Origin: Branchipolynoe longqiensis
Lineage: Eukaryota > Annelida > Polychaeta > Phyllodocida > Polynoidae
Length of the DNA: 64,000 bases
Assembly (NCBI GenBank): GCA_030323885.1
Contig: CM059196.1
Location: 44,650,293 to 44,714,292 of the forward strand
Reading direction: 5' to 3'
In this document: positions 1 through 11,458 of the stretch, one piece after another
How positions within the stretch are numbered: the first letter of the stretch is position 1
Layout: every line of letters begins with the position of its first letter
The notes under the pieces: generated by a model
Told to the model about the DNA's origin: nothing
Database searches by the model: none
What the model saw: the letters and a program-made list of their open reading frames with translations, nothing else
Translations under genes and position numbers: made by a program

Positions 1-372
1 CAATTTAAGGACATAGTGACGTTGAGCACAGTATACACAGCAGTAGAAATAACAGAAGTATTGAATCTAGCAGGCCTAAGTCCAATATTAGTAGTAATTG
101 TAGTAGTAGAGATTATAGTACAGGAAGTAGTAGAGATGGACCTGTTAGCCACTGCTTGATGGTGTCTAAGTGATTCCAATTTAAGGACAGAGTGACGTTG
201 AGCACAGTATACGGAGCAGTAGAAATAGCAGTAGTATTGAATCTAGCAGGCCTAAGTCCAATATTAGTAGTAATTGTAGTAGTAGAGATTATAGTACAGG
301 AAGTAGTAGAGATGGACCTGTTAGCCACTGCTTGATGGCGTCTAAGTGATTCCAATTTAAAGTGATGTTCAG
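1..372. repeat. Tandem repeat, 176-bp unit
   Basis: The unit starting CAATTTAAGGACA at 1 recurs at 177 and a third, truncated copy starts at 353, so the period is 176 bp. The first two copies differ by only a few bases. The array probably continues off the left edge. Short reading frames through it are repeat shadows. Confidence 0.9.
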
Positions 373-584
373 CTCCGATGGGAGCAAGTAGCACTTGTCG
401 CTCACATCGACTACTTCATTGCTTCGCAGTAAGTGCCATGTTTCATAAGCTGGTGATGTTGCACGCGTCATTTGCATTGCTAATCTAATTAGACATCGCG
501 CTGTAGGGACGATCACATTCAGAACAGCCGCCTCTTCGGCGCCTTTACTGGTGAGGGCGCCATCAGCGAAAGGTGTGTGTGTGT

Positions 585-895
585 GTGCTTAACCGGAAAT
601 GGCAGAGCAGAGTGTCTCGTGAAATAACACCCAGCCACACAGTGTGTGGTTAACCATAATGGGAAGATGAGAATGTCTCGTGAAATAACACCCATCCACA
701 CATTGTGTGGTTAACCATAATGGGCATATGTCTTATGAAATAACACTCAGCCACACCGTGTGTGGTTAACCATAATGGTCAGGTGAGAGTGTCTCATGAA
801 ATAATACCCAACCACACAGTGTGCTAACTGTTATTAACCATAACAGGCAGATGAGAGTGTCTCATGAAATAACACCCAGCCATGCGATGTGTGCT
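585..895. repeat. Tandem repeat, about 61-bp unit
   Basis: About five diverged copies of a unit containing GTCTCGTGAAATAACACCCA followed by a GTGTGTGGTTAACCATAATG segment. Successive GTCTCGTG starts lie 61 bp apart. No coding capacity. Confidence 0.85.
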
Positions 896-1084
896 TAACT
901 GATTCATTAGCTGTGCTTCTGTCTTATATTCTTAGATGCTTTAAATGCTCGTGTGTCATGTAGTCACTGAAGTTTGAAGATGAAGAACATTGAAGCTCGC
1001 CGGTAGTACTTGGATGGGCGACCACCTAGGGTAAAAATTAATTTGGTCTACTCCCCGCAGCACTGACTCTGTGGCAGAGCTGTT

Positions 1085-1915
1085 GGACAACACAACATGG
1101 TGGGTCACAGAGCAGTGAGCTGATCTCACCACATGGCAGGTACCAGCTCAGTGAGCTGATCTCACCACATGATGGGTACCATCGTAGTGAGCTGATCTCA
1201 CCAGACGGCGGGTAATAGCGCAGTGAGCTGCTTTAACCATATGGTGGGTCACAGTGCAGTGAGCTGATCTCACCACATGGCAGGTACCAGCACAGTGATC
1301 TGATCTCACCACATGGCGGGTACCAGCGCAGTGATCTGATCTCACCACACAGTGGGTACCAGCGCAGTGAGCTGATCTCACCACACAACAGGTACTGATG
1401 CCACCACATGGCGAGTCACAGTGCAGTGATCTGATCTCACCACATGGCGGGTACCAGCGCAGTGATCTGATCTCACCACACGGTGGGTACCAGCGCAGTG
1501 AGCTGATCTCACCACACAACAGGTACTGATGCCACCACATGGCGAGTCACAGTGCAGTGATCTGAACTCACCACATGGTGGGTACCAGTGCAGTGAGCTG
1601 ATCTCACCACACGGTGGGTACCAGCGCAGTGAGCTGATCTCACCACACAACAGGTGCTGATACCACCACATAGCGAGTCACAGCGCAGCGATCTGATCTC
1701 ACCACATAGCGAGTCACAGCGCAGTGATCTGATCTCACCACATGGCGGGTACCAACGCGGTGAGCTGATCTCACCACACGGTAGGTACCAGCGCAGTGAG
1801 CTGATCTCACCACACGGTGGGTACCAGCGCAGTGAGCTGATCTCACCACACAACAGGTGCTGATACCACCACATGGCGGGTACCAGCGCAATGAGCTGCT
1901 CTCACCATACGGCAT
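1085..1915. repeat. Minisatellite, 36-bp unit
   Basis: About 22 diverged copies of a 36-bp unit containing GAGCTGATCTCACCACA and GGGTACCAGCGCAGT. Because 36 is a multiple of three, several frames stay open and give periodic 12-residue peptides on both strands; these are artefacts of the period. Some units are shortened or fused, as expected from slippage or unequal exchange. Confidence 0.92.
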
Positions 1916-1933
1916 GGTGGTTATAACTAGCAG

Positions 1934-2439
1934 CCGGTGTGGCGGTTTCAGCTCACTGTCAGTTTCAGCCATGCGCATAGACTCAAACTCAAGGCATTGT
2001 CAATGGTCATGAGTCACTAACCTTATAAATTTAATATAATGTTTTTGGTAAAGATGTTTTCTATATGTGTACCAAGCGATTTGTTTCTAGGTGGTGTGGA
2101 TTTAGAGATATTTCACTTTTCCTGGATTTTGTGTATGAAGATTGCTCACCACCATTGACAATGCCTTGAGTTTGACGGTATGTGCAGTGAAAAACATTAG
2201 TTTTATTCAAAATTAATAGAAATCAAGAACCCTAACCTTATAAATGTAATATAATCTTTTTGGTAAAGATGTTTCCTATATGGGTACCAAGCGATTTGTT
2301 AATAGATGGTGTGGTTTTAGAGATATTTCACTTTTTCTGTATTTTCTGTATGAAGATTGCTCACGACCATTGACAATGCCTTGAGTTTGAGTCTATGCGA
2401 ACGGCTGAAACTGACAGTCAGCTGAAACCGCCACACCGG
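1934..2439. mobile_element. Hairpin element with long terminal inverted repeats (MITE2 family)
   Basis: The left end (1934-2008) and right end (2368-2439) are near-perfect reverse complements over about 70 bp: CCGGTGTGGCGGTTTCAGCT at the outer edge, continuing inward to the CCATTGACAATGCCTTGAG arm. Between the arms lie two direct copies of a roughly 215-bp unit. The same unit recurs at 28930-29370 and 47395-47615, so this is a dispersed non-autonomous family. No transposase is encoded. Target duplication is not clear. Confidence 0.75.
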
Positions 2440-2784
2440 ACACGCTGACCGCCCGCCTGCCCATCAATCACGGCCAGTCATCCACCCGGGGCGGGGCTGA
2501 GCCCGGCGGGGCAGGGTGGGTGGTGCAGGTCGGCGCAGGGTGGGTGGGGCCGGGAAGGGGAGGGCCGGGAAAGGGAGGAGCGTGGCGGGTCAGGGTGAGG
2601 CGGGGCGGGCCAGGGCGGTAGCGGGTCATGTTGGGCAATCGTGAGTCAAGGCTAGGGAAATAGTGCAGAATAAAAAACTTGTCACAATAAAAAAAGAAAA
2701 AAAAAGACGATGGTGTAACGGGGAATATGGGGCAACAAGAGTACGACAACAATAGAACAACAGCTCATACGAGTACAGTTAGGC
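2440..2784. other. GC-rich spacer, no gene seen
   Basis: The segment 2440-2640 is rich in GGGCGGGG and GGTGGGG words, followed by an A-rich stretch near 2685-2705. I see no supported coding region; the open frame on the minus strand is low-complexity proline-rich sequence. Confidence 0.5.
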
Positions 2785-4075
2785 AGTAGTTAATGGTGGT
2801 GCAATATATCGTAGGTAATAGCGGTGCAGTAGATGGTAGTTAATAGTCGGACAATAGATGATAGTTAATAGTGGGAAAATATATGGTAGTTAATAGTGGG
2901 TGAATAAATGGTAGTTCATAGTAGGGCAACATATGGTAGTTAATAGTGGGGTAATAAATGATAGTTAATAGTGGTGTAATATACAGTAGTTAATAGTGGG
3001 ACAATATATTGTTGCTAATAGTGGAGCAATAGAATGATGTTAATAGTGGGGCAATAGATTGTCATTAATAGTAGGGCAATAGAAGGCTGTTAATAGTGGT
3101 GCAATACTTGGTAGTTAATAGTGGGGCAATAGACAGTACTTAATAGTGGTGCAATATATGGTAGTTAATAGTGGTGCAATATATGGTAGTTAATAGTGGT
3201 GCATTACATGGTAGTTAATAGTGGGGCAATATACAGTAGTTAATAGTGAGGCAATAGACAGCACTTAATAGTGGTGAAATACATGGTAGTTAATAGTGGG
3301 GCAATGGACAGTCGTTAATAGTGGGGCAATAGACAGTCATTAATAGTGGGAAATAAACAGGTTAATAGTGGTGTAATACATGGTATTAGTGGTTAATAGT
3401 GGGGCAATAGACTGTTGTTAATAGTAGTGCAATACATGGTAGTTAATAGTGGGGCAATACATGGTCGTTAATAGTGGGGCAATATACATTAGTTAATAGT
3501 GGGACAATAGACAGTGGTTAATAGTGGGGAAATAGACGGTAGTTAATAGTGGTGTAATACATGTTATTGGCAGTTAATAGTGGGGCAATAGACGGTCGTT
3601 AATAGTAGTGCAATAATTGGTAGTTAATAGTGGGGCAATAGACATTACTTAATAGTGGTGCAATCGACAATAGTCAAGAGTGGGGCAAAAGACAGTAGTT
3701 AATAGTGGTGCAATACATGGTAGTTAATAGTTGGGCAATAGACAGTACTAAATAGTGGCACACTTGACAGTAGTTAAGAATAGGGCAATATACAGTAGTT
3801 AATAGTGGGGCAATACATGGTAGTTAATACTGGGACAATAGACAGTGCTAAATAGTGGGGCAATCAACCGTAGTTAAGAATGGGGCAATAGACAGTAGTT
3901 AATAGTGGAGCAATATATGGTAGTTAATAGCGGGGCAATAGACAATAGTTAATAGTGGGGCAATACATGGTAGTTAATAGTGGTGCAATAGAGAGTGGGT
4001 AATAGTGGTGCAATACATGGTAGTTAATAGTGGGGCAAGAGACAATAGTTAATAGTCGGACAATCGACAGATTTC
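2785..4075. repeat. Minisatellite, 25-bp unit, about 50 copies
   Basis: The repeated word TAGTTAATAGTGGGGCAATA followed by about five variable bases recurs with a 25-bp period (for example 3161 to 3186). Most units differ at the variable tail and at GGGG versus GGTG. There are no conserved-length unique spacers, so this is an ordinary minisatellite. Confidence 0.93.
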
Positions 4076-5146
4076 CCTGTTTACCGGGCATTGCTATGAA
4101 TTCACGGGCCATATTGTACTTATTGTGTGATCATTTCTAGGAAGAGAACATGCTAAAGATTTACGTTATGGCGGTCAAAATTGTCTTTATTGGCTTCTTA
4201 TAATTAATCTATTTAACACTATTTAATAATTAACTTCTCTAATGCATTCGCTAATAACACAGATTTGGAAGTCAACAACTTTCAAAGTCATATTGCTTTT
4301 GATTCATTGGAGCTTCCAGTGAAATTATAATTTGAATGTTTGGACCCCTTTGGAAATCTTAGGAGGATACCTATCTACGCACACCAGACCGGGTACAAAC
4401 AGTGAGGTGACCTGCAGTCACCGCATGACTACTGTATGGCCAAAGTACGGCCACCATACAGCCACCTTTCGACAGTACGGCCGTTACGTATTCGATTAAA
4501 CAACTCGGGTCACCGGAGCCACTTTTTGGCGCATGCGCACACCCTACAGACTCGGGTTGAGTAAACAAGCACGCTCAGGGTGTAAAAAATGGTGGCTTAA
4601 TCCAAAACCTTTTTTTTTAAATAACCGATATAACTAAAGCAAAATAGGATTTAAAGTATTTTATGATTGCATAGTTTAGTTATATTTCCATTTAATTAAT
4701 CTGGGTTATTTTTTTTTAAAGCATTAAAACAGCATGTAGGACTTTTACTGGTAGATGTTAACTTACAGGTACCAGCACAAATGTCACGTCATTGTTCCTA
4801 GCACCCCCAGCCAAGACGACGTAGGTTAGTGGGGTCGGGTCGTTTTGCACCCGGCCCGTGTATTTTTAGACTCCACTCGGTGGTGTTCTATTTGAAATCC
4901 TAACGCCTCGGGTGACCCGACACTCCAGGGTCGCTATGCATGTGGCGGGGTTGCGGCCTACGGCCTTGAAATATCTGAAAAAGGTTTAATGTCAAATTAA
5001 ACAAATCGCAACCTCTGGCGGTGAGCAAAAAACTTTGAGGTCGCCGCACGGTCATCGTATCCTACCGTATGGCTTCCGCACGACTTTGGCAATTTGGGGA
5101 CTTACGGCTGCAGCAAACACGCCGCCGGCCATTTATAACTTAAGCT
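4076..5146. other. Unassigned AT-rich and ACGGCC-rich sequence
   Basis: No gene is supported here. Two blocks (about 4375-4500 and 4890-5120) are enriched in TACGGCC / GGCCGTA words on both strands and could be remnants of the iterated-word inverted-repeat elements described elsewhere in this window, but I could not find matching ends. Confidence 0.35.
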
Positions 5147-5418
5147 TTGTTTGTTTGTTGTTTTACGTCCTAGCAACATCTAAGGTCATAACTGGACGGG
5201 TACCGACTTGTGACAGTGCAGACTCATGGTGACTTTATAGTGTTGCCCGACTGGAAGACCAGGCCACCAGCACAATGACCTGATTTAACCCTCAGTCACA
5301 TTATCCTGACACTGAGCCAACCAGTCCTTGCCCTATCCTAATAATGCTCAGTGCCAGGCTAGGAAGCGACAAGTATCAATTTTTAAGTCATTGGTTTGAC
5401 TCGATTGTAACTTAAGCA
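5147..5418 (-). mobile_element. tRNA-derived SINE, head truncated
   Basis: Member of the main SINE family of the window. Read in its own direction (minus strand) the family has a tRNA-like head with an A box like TGGCCGAATGAGTT and a B box GGTTCGAANCC, a body of about 250 bp, and a tail ending GATGTTGCTAGGACGTAAAAC plus CAAACAAACA. Here body and tail are present, but the sequence diverges just after GGTTTGACTCGA on the plus strand, so the B box and A box are lost. Confidence 0.85.
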
Positions 5419-6125
5419 AAAGCAAACCACAGGTTCATTACGTGGCATGTCACAAGGTCACAAGCGAACACGGAACCAGGGAACAGTCCATGGATACACA
5501 GCCTTAGATGGAAGGGGGTGGGGGGAGGGGAGAGAAGGGTCCACAGCGACGAAAGGAGCAGAAATGGCTGACCACTGGGTCATATTGAGCATACCCTTGC
5601 AGGGTGACTTTCCCATTCAGTAAGTAGTGATATTGTGTGATTTAAACAGAAATCAATGTAGATAGATTTAAAATATACTTCAAACAATTTAATCTGTGCA
5701 AAAGAAACATATATATGTGTAACAATGTCTGAACAAGAAAGTACTAAAAAATAATGGGATCTTTCCATAATTTGAGCCAATCAGAGCTGTTCTTTTCAAT
5801 TGCAAATGGCCGCCCGTATTCGACTCAGAGGCAAAGAAAAATACACCTATGCCTCACTGCACATAACCACTCCCAGCTCGCGTGTAATAATTGTAGTTGA
5901 CCTAGTGATCCAGTTTCTATCACGGGGCGGGGAGAGAGGGAGGGGAGGAGGGGGCGGGGGGGTGAGGGCGTAGCCGCCGACGTCTGTTTGTAGGACATGC
6001 ACCCCCCAGAAAATAAACTGTTTTGAGAAATTGGTGTCTCTTGAAGTCAGAGCCAACACATGGTCATCAGATCTGACTGCGTAGATTAGCTTAGAGCTTA
6101 GTCCGCTACGGTCGTGTTGGGAATA
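5419..6125. other. Unassigned intergenic sequence
   Basis: Contains a G-rich block (5924-5965) and otherwise AT-rich DNA. I see no supported gene or full repeat element. Confidence 0.4.
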
Positions 6126-6126
6126 A

Positions 6127-6444
6127 CAAAATTCTCAGGCAAGAAGGAGGAGGTCCTGTCAGAGAGCTGTCAATAAACTGAGACTGATCCGGATGATAAG
6201 TAATCATCTGAAAGAAAGGAATTGCACTGTGGTCAATGCACCTGGGGATGCAGACGTAGAGATAGTAAAGGCTGAGGTAGAGGGATCTCTTCTAGGCACC
6301 ACTACGCTGATTGGAGAAGATTCCAATCTCCTTGTCTTAGTCCATTACTATGCACAGGTAGATAAGATAGTAAGAGTCTATATTTCAGATCAGACAAGTC
6401 CAAAGCTGATGGCAATTTTAAAGTGTATTACATCAACCATGTAG
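6127..6444 (+). pseudogene. PIN/FEN-like nuclease fragment
   Basis: The frame is open from 6127 and contains an ATG at 6193; it closes at 6444. The peptide has the motif NAPGDADVEIVKAEVEGSL followed by TTLIGEDSNLLVLV, the two acidic blocks of a PIN-like nuclease fold seen in many uncharacterised invertebrate proteins, where the second block usually reads GEDTDLL. Here the D-T-D is D-S-N, so one expected metal-binding acid is lost. The expected C-terminal glycine-cysteine-aspartate block is missing, and an inverted-repeat element starts four bases past the stop. This looks like a broken fragment. It is not the same lineage as the HEEADTR protein at 56.4-60.8 kb but appears to share the fold. 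Fold assignment is by motif only. Confidence 0.55.
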
Positions 6445-6447
6445 TAC

Positions 6448-6982
6448 CCCTGTCACATTACAACGTTTCTCGCCAACACGCGTCGACGTGTGTCACTTTT
6501 TGGCGCTACGTCGGGAGACGTCTTGAAGCATTACACACGCATTAGGCGTGCGTTGGTAATCGTTGATGCATGGCGACGGTCGGCGATGGTCGGCGACACG
6601 CGTCAGGGTATCGGCAAAGTTTTGTGCTTGCACAAAACTTTCGACGGGCGACAACGCGTGGCAACGCGCAGGTGCGCCAATATTATGGCGACGTCAGAAG
6701 CACGTCGACATCACCTGGATAACGTAATGCGAACGCCAAGCACATGACGTGCGTGCATTAGGGTCATGCCCACACATTGCGCCAAAATGTTGCTTTGTTG
6801 TTTTACATCCTAGCTACATCTAAGGTCATATCAGGACGGCGCGCCAAACTTTTTTTTTTTTTTTCTCACGTGCCGATATACGTTACCACAACGTCGGCCG
6901 CATGCTACCAACATGTTGCACTGACGTCAAACTTTTTCCCACCACGCCGAAAGTTTGATGTTTCTCGACTTTTTTGTGCATT
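6448..6982. mobile_element. Iterated-word inverted-repeat element A (right end lost)
   Basis: Starts ACCCCTGTCACATTACAACG, matching the end of element B (18721-19687). The interior is dense in GCGACG / CGTCGGC / ACGCGT words. A 26-bp palindrome lies at 6616-6641 (arms CAAAGTTTTGTGC and GCACAAAACTTT). The right part, including ATGTTGCACTGACGTC, aligns with element B, but the last 75 or so bases and the terminal repeat are missing where it abuts a MITE1 fragment. A SINE tail fragment is inserted near 6790-6842. Confidence 0.7.
6790..6842 (-). mobile_element. SINE tail fragment inside element A
   Basis: About 50 bp matching only the tail of the SINE (TTGTTGTTTTACATCCTAGC through TATCAGGACGG), consistent with a strongly 5'-truncated retroposed copy. 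Confidence 0.75.
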
Positions 6983-7137
6983 GGCAGTAATTTTGCATGG
7001 TTCCACTTCAAATATATCAAAAGTTAACCATTAAAATAAAAGTTACTTCAAGCTAAAGTAAGATACATAATAACGATCAACCTAATGTATTTATCTCACA
7101 AAATTTCAGAAACTCAAAACCATCGGACTATGCAACT
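6983..7137. mobile_element. MITE1 fragment (right part), TTAA family
   Basis: Matches the right half of MITE1, ending CATCGGACTATGCAACT immediately before TTAA at 7138-7141. The left half is missing at the junction with element A. Confidence 0.8.
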
Positions 7138-7221
7138 TTAAGTAACTTTGATAATTTCCTAGGTGGTTTACACTTAAGTGTAAAATATTCTGATTTATGG
7201 TATTGGTGGTGGAATGCAATT

Positions 7222-7675
7222 GTTCTATTACTGATCGGGTACAGGTGACCAGGTGCATGTATGTGTATATGTAGGTGCTGGTGGTGCCTGAGTGGGATGT
7301 AAATAGACATAGTGGTGCTGGCAGGGCTGAGTGTAAGGGGCACTCAGATCCTACCCACTCCCCCCTCTGCTAGGTAGGGTCACCACACTCAGGCTCAAGG
7401 CAGGTGGTGGCCAGGGGAGCCACACAGCTTGGTGGTGGTGGGCAGATCACTGGTAACCATGGGGACCAGGAATGCTGGATCCGTATTGGTCGAGCTAAGA
7501 ATGCTTGTTTCCCATTGGGGGGAAAAGGGTGGGGTGATACTCTACAATGAACCCATGTACCATATAAATAATAAACCAGAGGGCTTGACTCTCTCTCTTC
7601 TTTCACATGTTATACTCTTCCTTTCTCTTTGTCTGTATTGATTTCACTATAGCCTGACTACACAACCACAGATTT
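7222..7675 (+). mobile_element. R1 repeat, 5'-truncated copy
   Basis: This sequence is the reverse complement of 48968-49420, sharing the CACCACCAAGCTGTATGG-like block and the end ACTATAGCCTGACTACACAA. Both copies stop at the same 3' side but differ in how far they extend 5', which is typical of non-LTR retrotransposon 3' ends. No protein domain is seen. Confidence 0.65.
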
Positions 7676-8075
7676 GAGCCGTAGACTTTACATAGGTATA
7701 CACACTGAAAATATCTGTCTATGTTGACTACTATTCGACAAAGCCAAATCGGGATGTCATATTGTGGCGCCATCTTGGATTTGTCAATAAATAATTAAGC
7801 AAAGGTAATTTCATTGATTCAATCGGATTCCTTGATCCCTAAAACCTAGAAATAAACACAAAACCACCTTTCTAGTTCGAATAGTAATTGTGATATAGCC
7901 ATTTTAATCTCCTGGCAGCCATCTTGAAAATAACCACTTTCTGGAAGTCAGACTGCACTAGATTTTTAGTATGTTATTTACTATGCCCAGTGGTACCACA
8001 ATCCATTGAAACATGTATCAATTTGTTGGGGGTTCAACCATATAATGAACCTACTTACAGTTCCCAGACAGCATG
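7676..8075. other. Unassigned sequence
   Basis: AT-rich DNA without a supported reading frame, repeat or RNA gene. Confidence 0.35.
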
Positions 8076-8428
8076 TTAAAGTTGCATCGTCCGATGGTTT
8101 TGAGTTTCTGAAATCTTGTGAGATAAATGCATTCGGTTGATCATCATTATGTACCTTACTTTAGCTTGAAGTAACTTTTATTTTAAGTGGCTAACTTTTG
8201 AGATATTTGAAGTGGAACCATGCAAAATTAATTTTGGCAAGCACGCCAAAACTCTGACCCCATAGGCTTCTGCAGTAACAGGTTCTATTCAATTGCCTCA
8301 GCATCCCCTTCTGTGTGGTGACAAATGTTTAATAAGTGCACCAGTATATAAGTTAGACATGTAGAATCACATTTAGATAATTGTTTTGGTTTTGAAATTT
8401 GATATTTCATCGGACTATGCAGCTTTAA
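8076..8428. mobile_element. Complete MITE1 with TTAA target duplications
   Basis: The element proper is 8080-8424 (345 bp), flanked by TTAA at 8076-8079 and 8425-8428. The terminal inverted repeats are AGTTGCATCGTCCGATG on the left and AGCTGCATAGTCCGATG read inward from the right. TTAA duplication is the hallmark of piggyBac-like and Kolobok-like transposons; the element carries no transposase. Confidence 0.88.
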
Positions 8429-8927
8429 GGTTGATTGGTACGGCTCGCTTGGTGTGGATAGGGATTATATATATATGATGGGTAGCGCGGCAGCTAGGGT
8501 GTCGGAGGAGGGAGGGTGCTGGAATGTCGACTATTGGGAAGGCGTGTCTGGCACTGAGACTAGTGAGAGCCAAGATTGAGAGAGTGTTAGCGAGTTTTGA
8601 GCATGGACAGGTTTGTGAGTGGCATGTGTCGGCTGGGGCAAGGTGGTCGAGCCTGGGGGTGGGGTTAGGGGGTTGAGGCCGGGTGAGGTGGGGTGAGACG
8701 GGGTAGATGGAGTCGTGGTAGGGCGGTGGGGTGGGTCGGGTTAGAGGGGTTAAGGGTCGGAAGGGGGGTTCGAGAGGGGTGGAGGGTTAGAGGTGTGGAG
8801 GGGTGGTCGTGTGGAGGTGAAGAGGTGGAGGGATGGAGGGGTGGAGGGGTGGAGTATGGAGGGGTGGAGAGGTGAGGGGCTGAATTTGGAGGGGTGGAAG
8901 GGTGAAGGGGTGGAATGTGGAGGGTGG

Positions 8928-9227
8928 TTTGTTTGTTTGTTGTTGTTTTACGTACTAGCAACATCTAAGGTCATATCAGGACGGGTACCGACTTGTGACA
9001 GTGCACACTCATGACGACTTTATAGTGCTGTCCCTCTGGGAAACCAGGCCGCTGGCACCATGACCTGGTATCCCACTCAGTCACATTATCCTGACACTGG
9101 GCACACCAGTCCTTGCCCTGTCCTTATAATGCCGAGCGCCTGGCTAGGAAGCAACAAGTATCAATTTTTAATTCATTGGTTTGACTCGACCAGGGTTCGA
9201 ACCCACGACCCCACGATCTACCAGCAC
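8928..9227 (-). mobile_element. SINE copy with target duplication in minisatellite
   Basis: A SINE with tail TTTACGTACTAGCAACATC on the plus side and B box GGTTCGAACCC near its head. It is flanked by GTGGAGGGTGG (8917-8927) and GTGGAGAGTGG (9228-9238), an 11-bp target duplication with one mismatch, made from minisatellite sequence. The A-box part of the head is missing. Confidence 0.9.
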
Positions 9228-9332
9228 GTGGAGAGTGGAGAGGTGGTGGGGTGGAGTATGGAGGGTGGAGGGGTGGAGGGGTGGAGGGGTGGAGGGGTGG
9301 AGGGGTGGAGGGGTGGAGTGGTGGAGGAGTGG

Positions 9333-9670
9333 TTTGTTTGTTTGTTGTTGTTTTACATCCTAGCAACATCTAAGGTCATATCAGGACGGGTACGGACTTG
9401 TGACAGTGTGCACTCATTGCGACTTTATAGTGCTGCCACACTGGAAGACCAGGCCACCAGCAGCATGACCTGATATTCCACTCCATCACATTATCCTGAC
9501 ACTGAGCCAACCAGTCCTTGCCCTATCCTAATAATGCCGAGCACCAAGCTAGGAAGCGACAAGTATTAATGTTTAAGTCATTGGTTTGACTCGACCAGGG
9601 TTCGAACCTACGACCCCAGGATCTACCAAAACGGGAGACGGACGCTGTAACTCATTCGGCCATCCCGTCT
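9333..9670 (-). mobile_element. Full-length SINE with 10-bp target duplication
   Basis: The best full-length SINE here (338 bp): tail at 9333, B box at about 9598-9608, and a head that reads GACGGGATGGCCGAATGAGT on the minus strand, a tRNA A-box region of the Leu/Ser type. GGAGGAGTGG flanks it exactly at 9323-9332 and 9671-9680. This fixes the family's length and shows retroposition. Confidence 0.92.
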
Positions 9671-10735
9671 GGAGGAGTGGAGTGTGGAGGGGTGGAGCGG
9701 TAGAGATGTGGTGGGGTGGAGTGGTGGACGGGTTGAGTGTGAAAGGGTGGAGTATGGATTTTCGATTCTGGGGTTGTTTGTAACCTTACGACGGTTACTG
9801 GTTGCAGAACTGCAACATTAATAGAGAGGCTCCGATAAATCGGCCCAATCTTTGGTTGAAGACTTAACTTCAGTAGGGAGTGTTGTAGAAGCTGGGGACA
9901 TCTTTACAACATTGTAACGGCGAGACATTGGGGCGGCAGCGAATCTGTTCGGTCCGGCGGTAGTTGAGCTGTAGATGTAGTTGAGCACTTGTATCCAGTC
10001 AGCAGCAAGGGGTTCGAGGAAGGCGGGTAAAGATAGGAGCAGCGGTGGTTCCAGCAATGAAAACAAGACAGAGAAATCGTAAAGGTGAAGGGCCCTACCC
10101 AAGAACACAACTACCCTGGTCAGGGGAAGAAGTATGCCTGGGAGAAATCGAAAGGGCAGAGTCTAGGAAAGAGAAATGAGGAGAGTTGAGTCAAAGGACC
10201 GTGTCTATTTGCTCTATGGTGACCGACCAGCGAGCCATAGACACAGACAGAGTAAGAGTAGAAAGTGAAATGCCGGCGGGCTCCCCCTCCTGGAACACTT
10301 TTCAGACATATCAAGGAGGAGCAAGGCCAGCGGAGAGGTGATAGAGAGAGGTGTGGACAGAATGCGGTCCGGATAGCAAGTGTGGAGTTTGGAGGGGTGA
10401 AGATGTGGTGGGGTGGAGTGGTGGAGTGGTGGAGAGGGGGAGGGGTGGAGTGGTGGATCAGAGGAGGTGTGGAGGGGTGTGGGGAGACCTAGGCGAGTGA
10501 CTCGGACAGGTGGACTGCCTCTGCGCATGCGTATATCTGTACGCAGGAGCATGCTGATTTCAATTACCATCAGAGGGCGCTGGAGTGAGGGACGATCTCG
10601 GGCCAGTTTGTATCGATTTCTGCCTCAACACAAGAACCACATTCAGGGTTTCTTGTCAATATATAATTCTTCTGTTATGCAATGAGACATACAAATAGTA
10701 CGATATGAGTTGGCAGTAAAATACCCTGAAGGCTA

Positions 10736-11099
10736 CATTCCTTACACGCGGTATGCGGCATGCTAATGCGGCAAAAAATCAAAAAGCATCTAAGTCAATG
10801 GGGGTGATTCCATGTGTCCAAATGCGAATGTGAATGCGAATGCGAATGCGAATGCGAATGCGGCAACTGAATCGGTCCATGAAGCCATCGGTGCAGCAAG
10901 CGAATGCGAATGCTGCTGCGTTTGCCATAGAAAACAGTTTAGAGAAACCTGACACTATGTGTGCGTGTGGGTGTGGGTGTGGGTGTGGGTGTGGGTGTGG
11001 GTGTGGGTGTGGGTGAAAGGACCCAACCCGTTCGCATGCAGCATGCTGCATGCCGCATTCGTATTCGCATTCATATGCCGCATACCGTGTGTAAGGAAT
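10736..11099. mobile_element. GCATTCG-word inverted-repeat element G1
   Basis: Ends read inward are ATTCCTTACACGCGGTATGC (left) and ATTCCTTACACACGGTATGC (right). The interior left side is iterated GCGAATGCGAATGC and the right side the complement GCATTCG, with an internal GTGGGT microsatellite (10963-11015). A segment with GGCAAAAAATC and AAGTCAATGG is shared with G3. No coding capacity. Confidence 0.75.
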
Positions 11100-11385
11100 C
11101 CTAGCTTAACTCCTTTATTAAACAACGAAATAACTTACGAGCGAGTGGAGTGTCACGTTCCTTGCGGGGGTTCTGGAATGGTGCATGCTGGTAACCCACT
11201 CACCTAGCGGAGGGTTAGGATACTACATAGCTTAGAACATGCGATAAAGGGTTTATATGTGATTAACAAAGCATTATACAAGTATAAATACAAGGGTCAC
11301 GTTTACACGTTATATTTCCTCCGGGGCGCATTGGTGGAGTCCCCCCCCCCCACCCCCAGCTGTCTGGGCATGTATGGAACAGGTT

Positions 11386-11458
11386 GGTCTCTGTCACAAG
11401 TTGGTACACATCCTGATATGACCTTAGATGTTGGTAGGACCTAAAGCTCCAACAACCA
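11386..11458 (+). mobile_element. SINE tail fragment
   Basis: Matches the last 70 bp of the SINE, from CTGTCACAAGTTGGTACACA through GATGTTGGTAGGACCTAAAG. Only the tail half is present. Confidence 0.75.

Larger units (their letters stand above)
8690..10490. repeat. GTGGAGGGG-rich minisatellite, interrupted by insertions
   Basis: Blocks of GGGGTGGAGG-type repeats occur at 8690-8927, 9239-9332, 9671-9765 and 10380-10490. The first three are separated by two SINE insertions with target duplications. The 9766-10379 interval is unrelated sequence without a supported gene. On the minus strand the array gives proline/serine-rich frames that are not genes. Confidence 0.8.

Noticed and set aside
1148..1978. 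Overlapping minus-strand frames of about 100-130 codons with repeated VVRSAHCAGTHR-like peptides
   Set aside because: They are the 36-bp minisatellite read in frame; the period is a multiple of three, so stops are rare. No start context, splice sites or non-repeat sequence.
2785..4075. Regularly spaced 25-bp repeats resembling a CRISPR array
   Set aside because: Units are contiguous with only a few variable bases, no 30-40 bp unique spacers, no cas genes, and the DNA is eukaryotic.
8665..8964. Proline-rich minus-strand frame of 99 codons
   Set aside because: Reverse translation of the GTGGAGGGG minisatellite plus SINE tail.
10959..11051. VWVWVW- and HPHPHP-type peptides
   Set aside because: GTGGGT microsatellite inside element G1.
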